Shown here: positions 35,182 through 44,901 of the stretch, piece after piece
Layout: every line of letters begins with the position of its first letter
How positions within the stretch are numbered: the first letter of the stretch is position 1
Origin: Geomobilimonas luticola
GTDB lineage: Bacteria; Desulfobacterota; Desulfuromonadia; Geobacterales; Geobacteraceae
Length of the DNA stretch: 64,000 nucleotides
Assembly (NCBI RefSeq): GCF_018476905.1
Contig: NZ_JAHCVK010000001.1
Span: forward strand, 1,240,001 to 1,304,000
Reading direction: 5' to 3'
Notes under the pieces: model-generated
The model's database searches: none
Seen by the model: only the letters and a program-made list of their open reading frames with translations
Told to the model about the DNA's origin: nothing
Made by a program: the position numbers and the translations under genes

Positions 35182-38100
35182 GCTTCAGCCCTCCTGCTGA
35201 CTTTCCCCAGATGCAGGATGCCGCTCTCATCACGTCGAATCTGGAAAAACTCGAAGCCGCTTTCCGTCAGGAGTACCTCCTGATACGGAGCCGCCGATAA
35301 GACATTTTTGAAGACAGCCAAGCTCAGGTAGAAGCCTTCTTGTTCCTCAATACTTGGCCGATAACCGTTATTTAAACGCATCAGCATCTCATATATGTCG
35401 AGGTTGATTCGCAAACTCGCTTTGTGGCCATCGCCCGAGACGTAGAAAAGGACAAGTGCTTGGGACAGGCATTCCAAAAAGGGATGTGCCACTGTTTCCT
35501 GCTCGGTGCGTAGTGTAAATTGGTCACCATCGAATAGCCGATAGCTCTGAATGGTGCCCTTTTCCACTTGGCGTACACGTAACGCTAACTGATTGCCAAG
35601 ACGCGCCGGATCGTTCAATCCTTCACCCCGGTTGATCGCCCGGAGGATGGCCGTTACCTCATCAACACACTTCACACCGAGCTGTCTGATGGCGTCAAGG
35701 AAAGGATCGATGCTTCCGTAGGGCAGCATCTCTTTCCAGCCTATGTCACGGCGTTCGAAAAAATGGCGGCGACGCATGTGGGACAGGTAGTTTCGATGCT
35801 TGACGATCAGTCGAGCACGGTTCTTTGACGAGTAATCACGAGGCAGATTACTGAACAGCGTCTCAACAAGTTTGTCGTCATAGCTGGAACGCTCGGCAAA
35901 CGAGAAACGACTCATGGCCTTGGTCTTGGGATTCAAGAAGCCTAACTCTCGATCCAGATCCGGATTGCTGACCTCGGCGACATCGATCTCGCGCAACAGC
36001 GAAATTAGCCGATCATTCGAGCCTTCACCGCCACCAAGCCAGGAATTGAAATAGAACCCATCGAGAATTCGATTTTGGTTCTCTTCACCACCATTGTGGT
36101 AAAGCTGATGGATACCATCGCAGTCGCGGGTGCCAACCAGCATGAATGCCAGAGCAGAACGCAGGTCGCGCATCGTAATGTGCAAACGGCCTCGTAGGTG
36201 GGTGATGGTGTAAAGCATCTTTAAACGCTCGATAACCTTTGGGCCGGCAATAAGGTCCTGAAAAGTTCTGGCATTGTGATAGGCGTAGCACTTGCCGCTG
36301 AGATCGCACTTATCACATGCCTGCCAATATTCCTGCTGAGTCATACGGACAACCAAGCGCTCCAGAATAGAGGGATGGTCTTCCACAGGCTCGGCAACTA
36401 CAGAGCGCAAATTGAGGTTGATTACCGCCACGCCATTTTCGGGGACAGAGCCCGCCAACCCCTGCTGAATTTGCTGGGAAAGCAGCGGAAATTCTTCTTC
36501 ATGCTCGAGGAAAAAATCAACCAATCGTCCCTCGTTGATCGCAATGAGGCGGGTCTGGTTTACAGGCCAACTCGTGTTGTCTTTACCCGCAAAAGGGCCA
36601 AAGAATTTCTTGAGCACGGCGTCATTGCACTCGTCGCCTTCATCCTGGCTACCGTCGTAGTTGCTCTGGTAGACGTGCCCCTTTACTTGGAAAACGGTAC
36701 CATTTGCGCCTCGTTGCAGCTGTGCGCCATTACTCTCCGCAAAGGTCTCGAACTGCTGAATGAAGGCCGTTTTCCCGTCGCCGGCGTTCCCGCTGATGAT
36801 CACCAAACGGAACTCGCCCTTGAGTAAAGCTGGCTTGAGCTTCTCGTCCAAGTAGGTCGGCACATAGGTTGCCTTCCCAACCTCATCCAGACCACGGGTT
36901 CCCGCGTTGGATACCTGGCTCTGGCTGTAAATAGTCAGCAGATGCGTTACGAAAGGATTGGTATTCGGTTTGGTTGGCTCAAAGCCCAGGTTCGCCACGA
37001 TCTTCGGTCCTGCACCAATTTCACCAGTGGTGAGCACTGAGCGGTATTGCTTAACCTCGGCCAGGGTCGTCAGGAATTCCGACGATGACGCAAAGCGGTC
37101 CTTGCGCTCAGGAGCAATCATCTTCACCAACACGTTTACCAGCGATGGGCTAAGTTCCGCGCAGCCTTTGAACTGCTTGGGGTCCTTCGGTTGATCTTTG
37201 ATGGGCGGCGTTGGTTCATCAAATGGGTATTTTCCGGTCAAGCACTCGTAAAAGGAGATGCCCAAGGCATAAAGGTCGCGATCCATCCGATCTGAAGCAT
37301 CGGGTTCGTTCGAGTAGTCATAATCCGGTGGGAGATAACGGCGCGTGCCACCACCGCCTTGAACTTCGTCGTTCTCGGTAACAGCAACATTGAAGTCAAT
37401 AATGCGAACGCCCTTGTCGGTCCAGAGTAGATTGGAAGGTTTAATGTCCTGATGGTAAACCCCGTGCTTGTGCAGATGACCCAGCCCTTCAGCAGATTCA
37501 CGTACGATCCGCACGGAGTCTTCCAGCGATAGAGCCTCGGCATCGATTAAATCAGAAACGTCAAGACCTTCCACATATTCAAAAACTATATAAGGTGTCT
37601 GCTTGGCATCTGCCATACGATCCGCCCAGATCACTTTAACCACATGCGGATGGTCGGGCAGATTGGTCAAGGTCTTATACTCCCGACGCAGCCGCTCATA
37701 AACGCTGCGACGATCCTTGGTCACCAACTTGATGACCCGCACCACATCACCCAGGGAATCGAAGACCTTATAGGCGACACCAAAGCCACCGCTGCCCAGT
37801 TTTTTCTGGATACAGAAGCGATCAGCCAGGATAAAATCTTGCGGTAGATCGGTCAGGTTGTCGGGAAGATGCGTTAGCAAACCAGTCGGACCACTCACCT
37901 CTGGGGCGGAGTCATTCTTGGCTTCGGGCAAAATCAGGTCGTCGAGGGCCTTACGGGCAATAGCCGCGCTGGTATGACGATCTTCTGGATCAAACTCACA
38001 AAACTTCTGAAGCCATTCGTCGATGCCCTTGGGCAGGTCCGGCTTGTGCTCTGAAGGCTTCATCGAGAACTTGCCATCTGCCTCCATCATCTGGTCGATG

Positions 38101-39320
38101 TTTTCGAATGGCAGTTCACCGGTCAGCAGCTCATAAAAGATGAGCCCGGCTGCATAGAGGTCGGAGGCAATGCTGGCCTGGGTCGGATCCTTGAAGCACT
38201 CCGGTGCCTGATAAGTTACTTCGAGGTCATCAATAATTTGATCAGCGATTGTTGAAGTGCGGTTCTTGCCCACCCGGGCAAAGTCAAAGCCGGTGACGCG
38301 GGCTTGCCCACCTTTGGTCACCAGAATGGCATCCGGGGATAGGTTGCGGTGGATCACCTCGTGACGGTGGGCATGGTCCAAAGCTGACAATACATCTCGC
38401 ATCACCTGAAGCTTTTGATCAAAAGTGAGCGCCAGTGAGGCTTTGTTGATGTGTAGCCGCAGGGCTTGTCCGGGAAGATCTTCGGTGACCAGCACCACCT
38501 TATCTTCATCGTCATTAACGAAGAGATCCTTCACCGCCAGCACATTGGCGTTGGTTGGCATGTGCGCAACTGCACGGTAAGCATTGCTGATCTTTTTGAA
38601 CTCATCCTTGCGGGCAGCTTCATCCTGGTACGGGTCGGCCTTATACACCCGTAGGCGAGCCAATCCGCCGCTTTTGCCCAACAAGTTATGTTTGGCTCGG
38701 TATTCAGTATAGCGGTCAGTGCCGCCCAGTTTCTCCTCCACCTGCCAGTCGCGGAAAACGAGAGCCGCACTCTTGGGTTTGGCATTGCCAGTGATCGCTT
38801 TTGCAATCTGAGAGTGAAAACGGGTGATGTTATCAAGTCGGTTGTTGGGAATACGGCTTTGGTCTCGGAAGTATTTAAAGCAGTGTTTGAAGTCGGTCAC
38901 GTCCGGACCGTCAATTCCGGAGGGATCATGGATTGCTGCACTGTCACAGGTGAGCAGTACCGTGGCATGCACATGGGCTTTGCGCAGTTCGATCAGGCCA
39001 GTGTTACTCTCCCGGATGATGGTAGCCATGGTCTTCGCGTGACTGCGCAGTTTTGCCAGAGGTGAGAAGAATGGTTGCCGTCCCTCAGGATACCACTTTG
39101 AACCATACACATCGATATTGCCCCGAGTACCCTTCACGTCCACCAGATAAACTGCGTGAGGCGCAAGGATGGCGATGTCGATTTCAAACACCTCCGCCCC
39201 CTGGCGCATCTCCAAGTTATGGAAGATCAGCCAACCCTCAGGCAAGAGATCCCGGAGAAAGCCAATGGCCTGACGTTCAGACTCGTTTGCTGGTTGCCCG
39301 ATGGGTATAACCTTCGCCAT
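35178..39320 (-). CDS. mad6: MADS protein MAD6-like NERD/dual-kinase/P-loop protein (1380 aa)
   Basis: Domain order: NERD nuclease-related domain (about 20-140; EVFEIDIAILAPHAVYLVDV, then KGTRG); first kinase domain (about 190-460) in which the catalytic HRD reads HRNLSPDAI and the DFG position reads GFD, so probably a pseudokinase; second kinase domain (about 495-780) with GSGGFG, VIK lysine, YHQDIKPSN and DFN, apparently active; then a P-loop NTPase region with SGNAGDGKTAF (about 843) and a C-terminal 500 residues with a CDLSGKCYAYH cysteine site. Family knowledge: NERD-kinase proteins such as PglW and MAD6 act as signalling hubs in phage defence. The start shares one base with the mad3 stop. 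Confidence 0.85.
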   Translation of the reverse strand: MAKVIPIGQPANESERQAIGFLRDLLPEGWLIFHNLEMRQGAEVFEIDIAILAPHAVYLVDVKGTRGNIDVYGSKWYPEGRQPFFSPLAKLRSHAKTMATIIRESNTGLIELRKAHVHATVLLTCDSAAIHDPSGIDGPDVTDFKHCFKYFRDQSRIPNNRLDNITRFHSQIAKAITGNAKPKSAALVFRDWQVEEKLGGTDRYTEYRAKHNLLGKSGGLARLRVYKADPYQDEAARKDEFKKISNAYRAVAHMPTNANVLAVKDLFVNDDEDKVVLVTEDLPGQALRLHINKASLALTFDQKLQVMRDVLSALDHAHRHEVIHRNLSPDAILVTKGGQARVTGFDFARVGKNRTSTIADQIIDDLEVTYQAPECFKDPTQASIASDLYAAGLIFYELLTGELPFENIDQMMEADGKFSMKPSEHKPDLPKGIDEWLQKFCEFDPEDRHTSAAIARKALDDLILPEAKNDSAPEVSGPTGLLTHLPDNLTDLPQDFILADRFCIQKKLGSGGFGVAYKVFDSLGDVVRVIKLVTKDRRSVYERLRREYKTLTNLPDHPHVVKVIWADRMADAKQTPYIVFEYVEGLDVSDLIDAEALSLEDSVRIVRESAEGLGHLHKHGVYHQDIKPSNLLWTDKGVRIIDFNVAVTENDEVQGGGGTRRYLPPDYDYSNEPDASDRMDRDLYALGISFYECLTGKYPFDEPTPPIKDQPKDPKQFKGCAELSPSLVNVLVKMIAPERKDRFASSSEFLTTLAEVKQYRSVLTTGEIGAGPKIVANLGFEPTKPNTNPFVTHLLTIYSQSQVSNAGTRGLDEVGKATYVPTYLDEKLKPALLKGEFRLVIISGNAGDGKTAFIQQFETFAESNGAQLQRGANGTVFQVKGHVYQSNYDGSQDEGDECNDAVLKKFFGPFAGKDNTSWPVNQTRLIAINEGRLVDFFLEHEEEFPLLSQQIQQGLAGSVPENGVAVINLNLRSVVAEPVEDHPSILERLVVRMTQQEYWQACDKCDLSGKCYAYHNARTFQDLIAGPKVIERLKMLYTITHLRGRLHITMRDLRSALAFMLVGTRDCDGIHQLYHNGGEENQNRILDGFYFNSWLGGGEGSNDRLISLLREIDVAEVSNPDLDRELGFLNPKTKAMSRFSFAERSSYDDKLVETLFSNLPRDYSSKNRARLIVKHRNYLSHMRRRHFFERRDIGWKEMLPYGSIDPFLDAIRQLGVKCVDEVTAILRAINRGEGLNDPARLGNQLALRVRQVEKGTIQSYRLFDGDQFTLRTEQETVAHPFLECLSQALVLFYVSGDGHKASLRINLDIYEMLMRLNNGYRPSIEEQEGFYLSLAVFKNVLSAAPYQEVLLTESGFEFFQIRRDESGILHLGKVSRRAEA

Positions 39321-40723
39321 TAGCGGCCTCCCTCCTCGATGGTGCGCTCGACGAGAGAAATGGCGGCATCCTCCAAAGATAGTGCGTGGTCTTGAAGGAC
39401 TCCTGCAAGGTCCACCATTTCACCGATTTTCTTTTCAATCTTTTTATCAATTCGAGGTATAGGAAATGCTGCCATCAGCTTGGGATGCTGATACTGCTGT
39501 TTGCTTCCGATACTAATTGACCGCATCATTCTAAATGCAAATCTTGAACGTAAAAAAGCATACAGATATCCGGGATCTATTGATCCATTTGGAATACACC
39601 TATAAAAATGCCCTGAATATGCATATTGAGAGCACCTTTCAGTTACATAAACTGCGCGACAATAAACCTCAGATTCACCAAAAGTACCTTGACAAGGGAT
39701 TACGGTTGTTTTTGGAGGAACAATAAGCCCAAGTCCTTCAATTGACTTACGCGAAATCCATCGTCCTCCTGGGCGTAAGAAAAAAGCTTCGCGTTGGCCT
39801 ATCAATAAAGAGCCGTGCTCTGGCTCACAATCAATCCTAGAAAAGACGATATATCCTTCAAAATTATCTCTTTTAACGATGTCACCAAGCTTGTCATGAT
39901 TTATCGACGAAACATAATTCCACAATTCTTTAGCCCGTGGGTCATAATTAAGTGCCCGTATAGTAAAGGCATTAGATGATTTCTCAGCCCAACCATTTCT
40001 TCTATTATCAGACAGATAAGATTCATTCTCTGATTCCGACAACCCAGCGGTTTGAAAAAGGAGAGCGGTCGCATCTCTCATAAGGCGAGAGGATTCAGTA
40101 AGTTCATCGGCGGCCTGTTGAACCAGATCATGTGCCTGCTTCTCTATTTCACTTAAGCGAGGAACCGGAAGGTTTGCAATATGGCTAGGTTCAAGATGAG
40201 TGATTATGGAACCATAAGTTCCTGATGTTACAAGAGGCAACCCAAATTTAGTTTTCAAGTATGCGAAAATATAACCTGGCAAAACCTTTTTCCTGTCAGG
40301 GATTACCCTCAACACATCCTCTGTGCATGCCATGCCATCCATTTCACCTCTGGCGTATGCCATTCTCCCGATAGTTCCGGACCTTGAAATAAGAGTCCAC
40401 CCTTCCTTAATAAGTAGATTTTTATTTTTATTTGTAGCTGACTTTGCAATGAAGCTCAGATAACTGAGATCTGAATAAAGGATGTCTGTGCTAGAAAGAA
40501 ATGGGTATCCGTATTCAGGACTATCAACCCAGATTCTTGCAATTCTACCAGCATTTATTATTCCAGAAATTCCCCCTTCTGTTAGTTCGCTAAGCCGATC
40601 CTTGGGAGCGGTAAGTTTTTCAAGATGATGTCGAGCTTCAATTGCACCAGACATGTAAGGGCCACAGTCAAGGCGGCGACCTTCTAGTACAATTAGGGCG
40701 CTGGATATGGTTTTTACCTTCAT
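39320..40723 (-). CDS. mad3: MADS specificity subunit, MAD3-like (467 aa)
   Basis: Type I restriction specificity (HsdS) pattern: two target-recognition segments, each followed by a helical spacer. The first ends with IANLPVPRLSEIEKQAHDLV, the second with AAFPIPRIDKKIEKKIGEMV, and both contain the Y-x-Y/F-L-x-S-x-F motif (FAYLKTKF, YAFLRSRF). It should direct the two methyltransferases, and so the self-mark, to a bipartite DNA site. Its composition is more AT-rich than both neighbours, as expected when recognition domains are swapped. ATGA overlap with the upstream methyltransferase. Confidence 0.88.
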   Translation of the reverse strand: MKVKTISSALIVLEGRRLDCGPYMSGAIEARHHLEKLTAPKDRLSELTEGGISGIINAGRIARIWVDSPEYGYPFLSSTDILYSDLSYLSFIAKSATNKNKNLLIKEGWTLISRSGTIGRMAYARGEMDGMACTEDVLRVIPDRKKVLPGYIFAYLKTKFGLPLVTSGTYGSIITHLEPSHIANLPVPRLSEIEKQAHDLVQQAADELTESSRLMRDATALLFQTAGLSESENESYLSDNRRNGWAEKSSNAFTIRALNYDPRAKELWNYVSSINHDKLGDIVKRDNFEGYIVFSRIDCEPEHGSLLIGQREAFFLRPGGRWISRKSIEGLGLIVPPKTTVIPCQGTFGESEVYCRAVYVTERCSQYAYSGHFYRCIPNGSIDPGYLYAFLRSRFAFRMMRSISIGSKQQYQHPKLMAAFPIPRIDKKIEKKIGEMVDLAGVLQDHALSLEDAAISLVERTIEEGGR

Positions 40724-42741
40724 TCTGCCACCTCGCCGTTTTTCATAAATGCCGTAAATTTATCTGCTACTATGGGAAGCTCGTCGTTGATTCTGCGGGC
40801 TCGGCGAACCACGCGTTTCACTTTTACCTCACCACCTTCACGTACCCGCTCGATAACTTCCTCATCGAAAATCAGTTCATCACCATCGGGAGCACGCTGG
40901 AACAAGGGATTTCCCTTTCGGTCCATGCCTGCTCGATCAATTACCGCCATGAATACTTTGTACTCAGGGTGTTCCGGACGGATCAGTTCTTCTTGACCTC
41001 TCCTCCTCAGAATTAGCAATGAGCAAAGTGCTGGCGAAAGACCAAATTCTTTGACCGTGGTAATAAACGGTTCAATTGGCAAGTCCACGCTGGCATTCAC
41101 CTCACAATGGCGAAGAATCCACCAGCGTATTGGTTCATCGCCGGGGTTACCCAGCAGACCGTCAGGTAGCAGAATTCCAACACGACCAGTGTTCGGCTTC
41201 ACCCATTGCAGAGCTCGCTCTATGAACAACACTTCGGGTGGTACGCCGCCGGAGTTCAGGTTGCCGGTATTGCGAAAGCCGTCATCCTCGTCGCGCTCCC
41301 AAACATGTCCTAAGTCATACGCGCTCAAAATGGACGCGTCAGATATCTTGTCTTGGCTGGAGAACCACGGGTTGAGCAGAACCATGTCCATGCTTCCCAG
41401 GGGTAACGCCGGGCGGGCGGTCTCGATGCCATCTAAATCGCCGTCTGGGAACGTGCGGGCATCGATGCGGAAAATGCGGCCGGGGTTTCCGGTGGTAAAC
41501 AACATGTTCATACGACTGGCCACCGCCAGAAACGGATCAATATCACAGCCCAAGGCATTGTTAGCGGCCCAGGCCACTGTGTAGTTTTGTGCTTGCCGAA
41601 TCTGTTCGGCGCTGGCCTCTTCGGGAGTAGTGCCGAGGGCGGCCAGATGCTGCTTGAAAATATGGGCGGCAGTCATGGCCAAAAAAGTTCCGGTACCACT
41701 GGAGCAATCCATAATACGTTCACCCGGCTTTGGATCGAGCATCCGTACCGCCATCTCAGCAACGTTCAGTGGCGTAGGGTAACGGCCTTCGCGACCATCC
41801 ATCACGCTCCTGGCAACTGCACGGAAGGCGACGGTACGGTATCTGGGCTGAGTCTCGCTCAAAGAATAACGGGCCAACTCGGTGACCACCCGGGCTGTTT
41901 CATGGGGCTCCAAGGTCAAATCCCAGCCGCGTGTCAGTAGGTTTGGCTGCCAGGCCTTGGCCGCGGTGATGCATTCAGCGATTCGCCGCTGAATGGCCTG
42001 TTGACCAGGTTCGGTAAACGGTTCGTCACCCTTAATCCAGAATTTGCGCTCAGCACTCGGACGGGTTTCGTCGTAGATCTTGGCGAGCATCAACACGGCC
42101 AACTGCTTGAAGGAATCTTTATGATCGAGACCTAGGTTCCGGTTCAGGTACTGGCGGCAACGCAGGAGAGCATCCTCAAGGCCTTCTGCCTCAGCACTAA
42201 CCTGGATCACGCCACCAGTGCGGTCAAGATCGGCTGTGAGCTCTCCAGGCACCGGCCAAACGCCGAGAGGTTTCGTTCGAACTTCGAAGCGAGTTCGCTC
42301 AACCTGACAATAAAAATCTTCCTGGTCGTTAGTCCACATGCCCAGCGACGCGCCGGGAATCAACTCCAGCAGCTCTTTCAATTCACGCAAGTCGGCCTCG
42401 GCTTCAACGATGGAGCGAAGTTTGTCGCGCTTCTTTTGTGGCTTGCAGACGATGATCCGCTGAAGGTTATCGTTTGTATGCGCGGTGTCAGAACGAAAAA
42501 TAGCGATGTCGATACGTTTGCGTCCCTGGCCGGGAATCTGGGGGTTGTAGCTCACCTCAAGGTCATTTCGGTCAAAGCCATAGCTCTCAATGAGCTGACG
42601 TAGCACCTTCTGCATCAGCAACTTCTTGGCAGAGGCGCTTTCCTTGTTGCCAGTCAAGATGTCGATTAAGAAGTTATCCGGGCCGCTGTCTTCCGCTGCA
42701 TCCTGAGTTGCTTCAATGATGTCGTCGTTGTGATCGGTCAT
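40720..42741 (-). CDS. mad5: MADS N6-adenine methyltransferase, MAD5-like (673 aa)
   Basis: An HsdR-N-like domain at residues 40-140 (GFDRNDLEVSY, KRIDIAIFR) precedes a HsdM-like methyltransferase: SAM motif DCSSGTGTFL (about 347) and catalytic motif NPWFSS (about 457) instead of the usual NPPF. A paralogue of the upstream gene with the same length and the same motif spacing. Family knowledge: MADS has two methyltransferases, and one may not methylate by itself. The altered motif IV makes this one the candidate for a specialised or regulatory role. ATGA overlaps both sides. Confidence 0.8.
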   Translation of the reverse strand: MTDHNDDIIEATQDAAEDSGPDNFLIDILTGNKESASAKKLLMQKVLRQLIESYGFDRNDLEVSYNPQIPGQGRKRIDIAIFRSDTAHTNDNLQRIIVCKPQKKRDKLRSIVEAEADLRELKELLELIPGASLGMWTNDQEDFYCQVERTRFEVRTKPLGVWPVPGELTADLDRTGGVIQVSAEAEGLEDALLRCRQYLNRNLGLDHKDSFKQLAVLMLAKIYDETRPSAERKFWIKGDEPFTEPGQQAIQRRIAECITAAKAWQPNLLTRGWDLTLEPHETARVVTELARYSLSETQPRYRTVAFRAVARSVMDGREGRYPTPLNVAEMAVRMLDPKPGERIMDCSSGTGTFLAMTAAHIFKQHLAALGTTPEEASAEQIRQAQNYTVAWAANNALGCDIDPFLAVASRMNMLFTTGNPGRIFRIDARTFPDGDLDGIETARPALPLGSMDMVLLNPWFSSQDKISDASILSAYDLGHVWERDEDDGFRNTGNLNSGGVPPEVLFIERALQWVKPNTGRVGILLPDGLLGNPGDEPIRWWILRHCEVNASVDLPIEPFITTVKEFGLSPALCSLLILRRRGQEELIRPEHPEYKVFMAVIDRAGMDRKGNPLFQRAPDGDELIFDEEVIERVREGGEVKVKRVVRRARRINDELPIVADKFTAFMKNGEVAE

Positions 42742-44741
42742 TCATTTTGCTCCTTAAGAAATTCGCGGTACTTTTCAGCGATGACCGGCAAGTCATTGTC
42801 CTCTATCTTTTCACTGCGAGTAAGGGTCCGTTCAACGAAGCGCCCGCCGATACGGATTCGTTCAATATGCTGGCGCGGTTCGACGATTTCTTCCCCATCT
42901 GGAGTGCGCTTGTAGAGCTTGTTGCCACGACGATCGAAACCAACCTTATCGGCCACAGCCATGAAGACAGGGTACTCCTCGGTTCCACCCAAAGCCTCTG
43001 CGCGTTTTTCCTCTTCGCTCTTGCGCCGCAGGAATAGTAGGCTGGTAAGGATGTTGACGTTGGCCTCGGCGATGAATGCTTCCACAGGGAGGTCAATGGA
43101 GGCAAGCACTTGCGTTTCGCGCATGATCCACCAGCGGATATATTCTGCAGCGGGATTACCAAGAACACCGTCGGGCAAAACGATACCCATACGTCCGGTG
43201 CCAGGTTTCAGCCACTTAATGCAGCGCTCGATGAACAAAATTTCCGGAGCGACGCTGCTCTTGGGTACTCCGGTGTTGCGGAAACCGCATTCGCCGTCCG
43301 ATTCCCAGCTATGAGCCAGTTCGTATTGCTCCAGAATATGTTTGTCAGTGATCGGAATATCGGACCCGAACGGGGGATTGGTTGCGATGATATCCACGGA
43401 TCCCAGCTGGATTTCTTTCTTTGCGCTTGGCAGGTCAGCCAGATGTCCAAGAGGAAACTCCAGTGAGTTGATATTGTATATGTGCCCACGGCCATCACCA
43501 GCCAGAACCATATTCATCTGCGCGGCACGTATCAGAAACGGGTCGAAATCTGCTCCGAAAACATTGGCTGCGGCATACTCTTTCAATCGTTCATGGACAT
43601 TCAGGAATTCAGTGGTGTCTTCATTTCCAGGTTGGGTATTTTGCTCATGTCGGAACTTTTTCAGCATGTGGCCGAGGGTGGCAACAAGGAACCCGCCAGT
43701 CCCACACGCTGGGTCCAGTAGTGTTTCGCTTTCTTCTGGGTCGAGCATTTCAATGACCAGCTTTACCACACCTCTTGGAGTGAAGTATTGACCCCGGTCA
43801 CCACGCAGGTTCACACCCACTAACTCCTGATAGGCGACGCCTTTGGCATCGACATCGGTGCGAGTGAAGTCGTATTTGGCCAACTCGGAAACGATAAATG
43901 ACAGGGCGCGATCAGAGAGACTAATCTCTTCATTGCCCCGAAATATGTTCTTGTACTGTAGTTTGACCTCGGCGAAGAGCTCCTCGATACGCTTGCGGAT
44001 TGCTTTACGACCCTCGTCTTCAAATTGTTCTTTTGGCCCAGCCCAGAAGCGGCGCTGCCAGGCTTGGCGCTGTTTGGCCCGCAAATTCTCATCGTGCATC
44101 TTGCAGAAGATCAGGTAAAGGAACTGCCAGAAGGCTGCATCCTTGGGCATGCCTTCGTTGCCGTGTATGTAATTATGGCAACGACGGAATGTGATCTTTA
44201 GCATCTCGTTATCGGCAACACGGGTATGTGCGTCGGAGAGGACATCTTTGGTACCGAGTGATTCTTCAGCCATCGGCCAGTCGCCAATAGGATTACACTT
44301 GGTCTCGAAACGTTTTTGTTCTTTTTCGATGAAAAAGAATTCCAGACCGTTCGTCCACAATCCGTACTGGATGGATTCAACCTCACGCATGATGTTTTCA
44401 ATCTCGTCGAGATCCTTTGCGGCCTGTTCGAAATCGCGAATACGTGCGGCATTTTTGCCAACATTAGGCTCTGGACGGCAAAGCACTGCACGACCCAAGT
44501 TCTCAATCACGTGTACCTTATCGTGATGGAAAATAGCGACATCAACCTTCTTGCGCCCACCTATGGAAAAATCTATCTCCATGTCTTCTGGCGAAAAACC
44601 GTATTCATGAATCAGTGCTCGTGCAATTCTCTGGCGGACAAGCTCTTTGGGTGTCTCTTTAACCTGGTTACCAGAGACATAGTCGAGGGTGTATCCTGCA
44701 GGAATTGTATTCTCAACTTGTACATTCTTTGTTCTGCTCAT
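42738..44741 (-). CDS. mad2: MADS N6-adenine methyltransferase, MAD2-like (667 aa)
   Basis: Start taken at 44741 because GGAG lies nine bases upstream; the frame to 44759 has no RBS. An HsdR-N-like domain (GFSPEDMEIDF, KKVDVAIFH) is followed by a HsdM-type methyltransferase with SAM motif DPACGTGGFL (about 345) and catalytic motif NPPFGSD (about 457), both intact, so it is expected to be the active N6-adenine methylase that marks host DNA. First gene of the long operon. The divergent HTH gene and the 22-bp palindrome lie upstream. Confidence 0.88.
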   Translation of the reverse strand: MSRTKNVQVENTIPAGYTLDYVSGNQVKETPKELVRQRIARALIHEYGFSPEDMEIDFSIGGRKKVDVAIFHHDKVHVIENLGRAVLCRPEPNVGKNAARIRDFEQAAKDLDEIENIMREVESIQYGLWTNGLEFFFIEKEQKRFETKCNPIGDWPMAEESLGTKDVLSDAHTRVADNEMLKITFRRCHNYIHGNEGMPKDAAFWQFLYLIFCKMHDENLRAKQRQAWQRRFWAGPKEQFEDEGRKAIRKRIEELFAEVKLQYKNIFRGNEEISLSDRALSFIVSELAKYDFTRTDVDAKGVAYQELVGVNLRGDRGQYFTPRGVVKLVIEMLDPEESETLLDPACGTGGFLVATLGHMLKKFRHEQNTQPGNEDTTEFLNVHERLKEYAAANVFGADFDPFLIRAAQMNMVLAGDGRGHIYNINSLEFPLGHLADLPSAKKEIQLGSVDIIATNPPFGSDIPITDKHILEQYELAHSWESDGECGFRNTGVPKSSVAPEILFIERCIKWLKPGTGRMGIVLPDGVLGNPAAEYIRWWIMRETQVLASIDLPVEAFIAEANVNILTSLLFLRRKSEEEKRAEALGGTEEYPVFMAVADKVGFDRRGNKLYKRTPDGEEIVEPRQHIERIRIGGRFVERTLTRSEKIEDNDLPVIAEKYREFLKEQNE

Positions 44742-44859
44742 ATAAAAACTCCAATGCAACTGGTGGATAACGTTAGCTAAAATTTGCCAATCAGCTTCAG
44801 ATAGACCTGTGAAATCTGACAGACTATATCAAACAATAAAAAAGAATTCCAGACAATAA

Positions 44860-44895
44860 TTTAGTGTTGCAAAACACTAAACAGCTGGGTATATT
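44860..44895 (+). promoter_or_regulatory. Palindromic operator with overlapping mad1 promoter
   Basis: Perfect inverted repeat TTTAGTGTT (44860-44868), loop GCAA, AACACTAAA (44873-44881). The mad1 promoter is -35 TTGCAA (44867-44872), 17-bp spacer, -10 TATATT (44890-44895), so the palindrome covers the -35. Transcription would start at about the ATG (44902), giving a leaderless mRNA. The divergent mad2 promoter is not obvious but must lie in the same gap. Confidence 0.7.
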
Positions 44896-44901
44896 ACACT
44901 T

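Noticed and set aside
38688-39065. Plus-strand ORF inside the MADS kinase gene
   Set aside because: Opposite-frame shadow of a clearly coding domain; no RBS or independent motif.
28043-44741. BREX/Pgl system (kinase with NERD, methyltransferase, large ATPase)
   Set aside because: No PglZ phosphatase-type, BrxC or BrxL gene; gene set and order fit MADS better.
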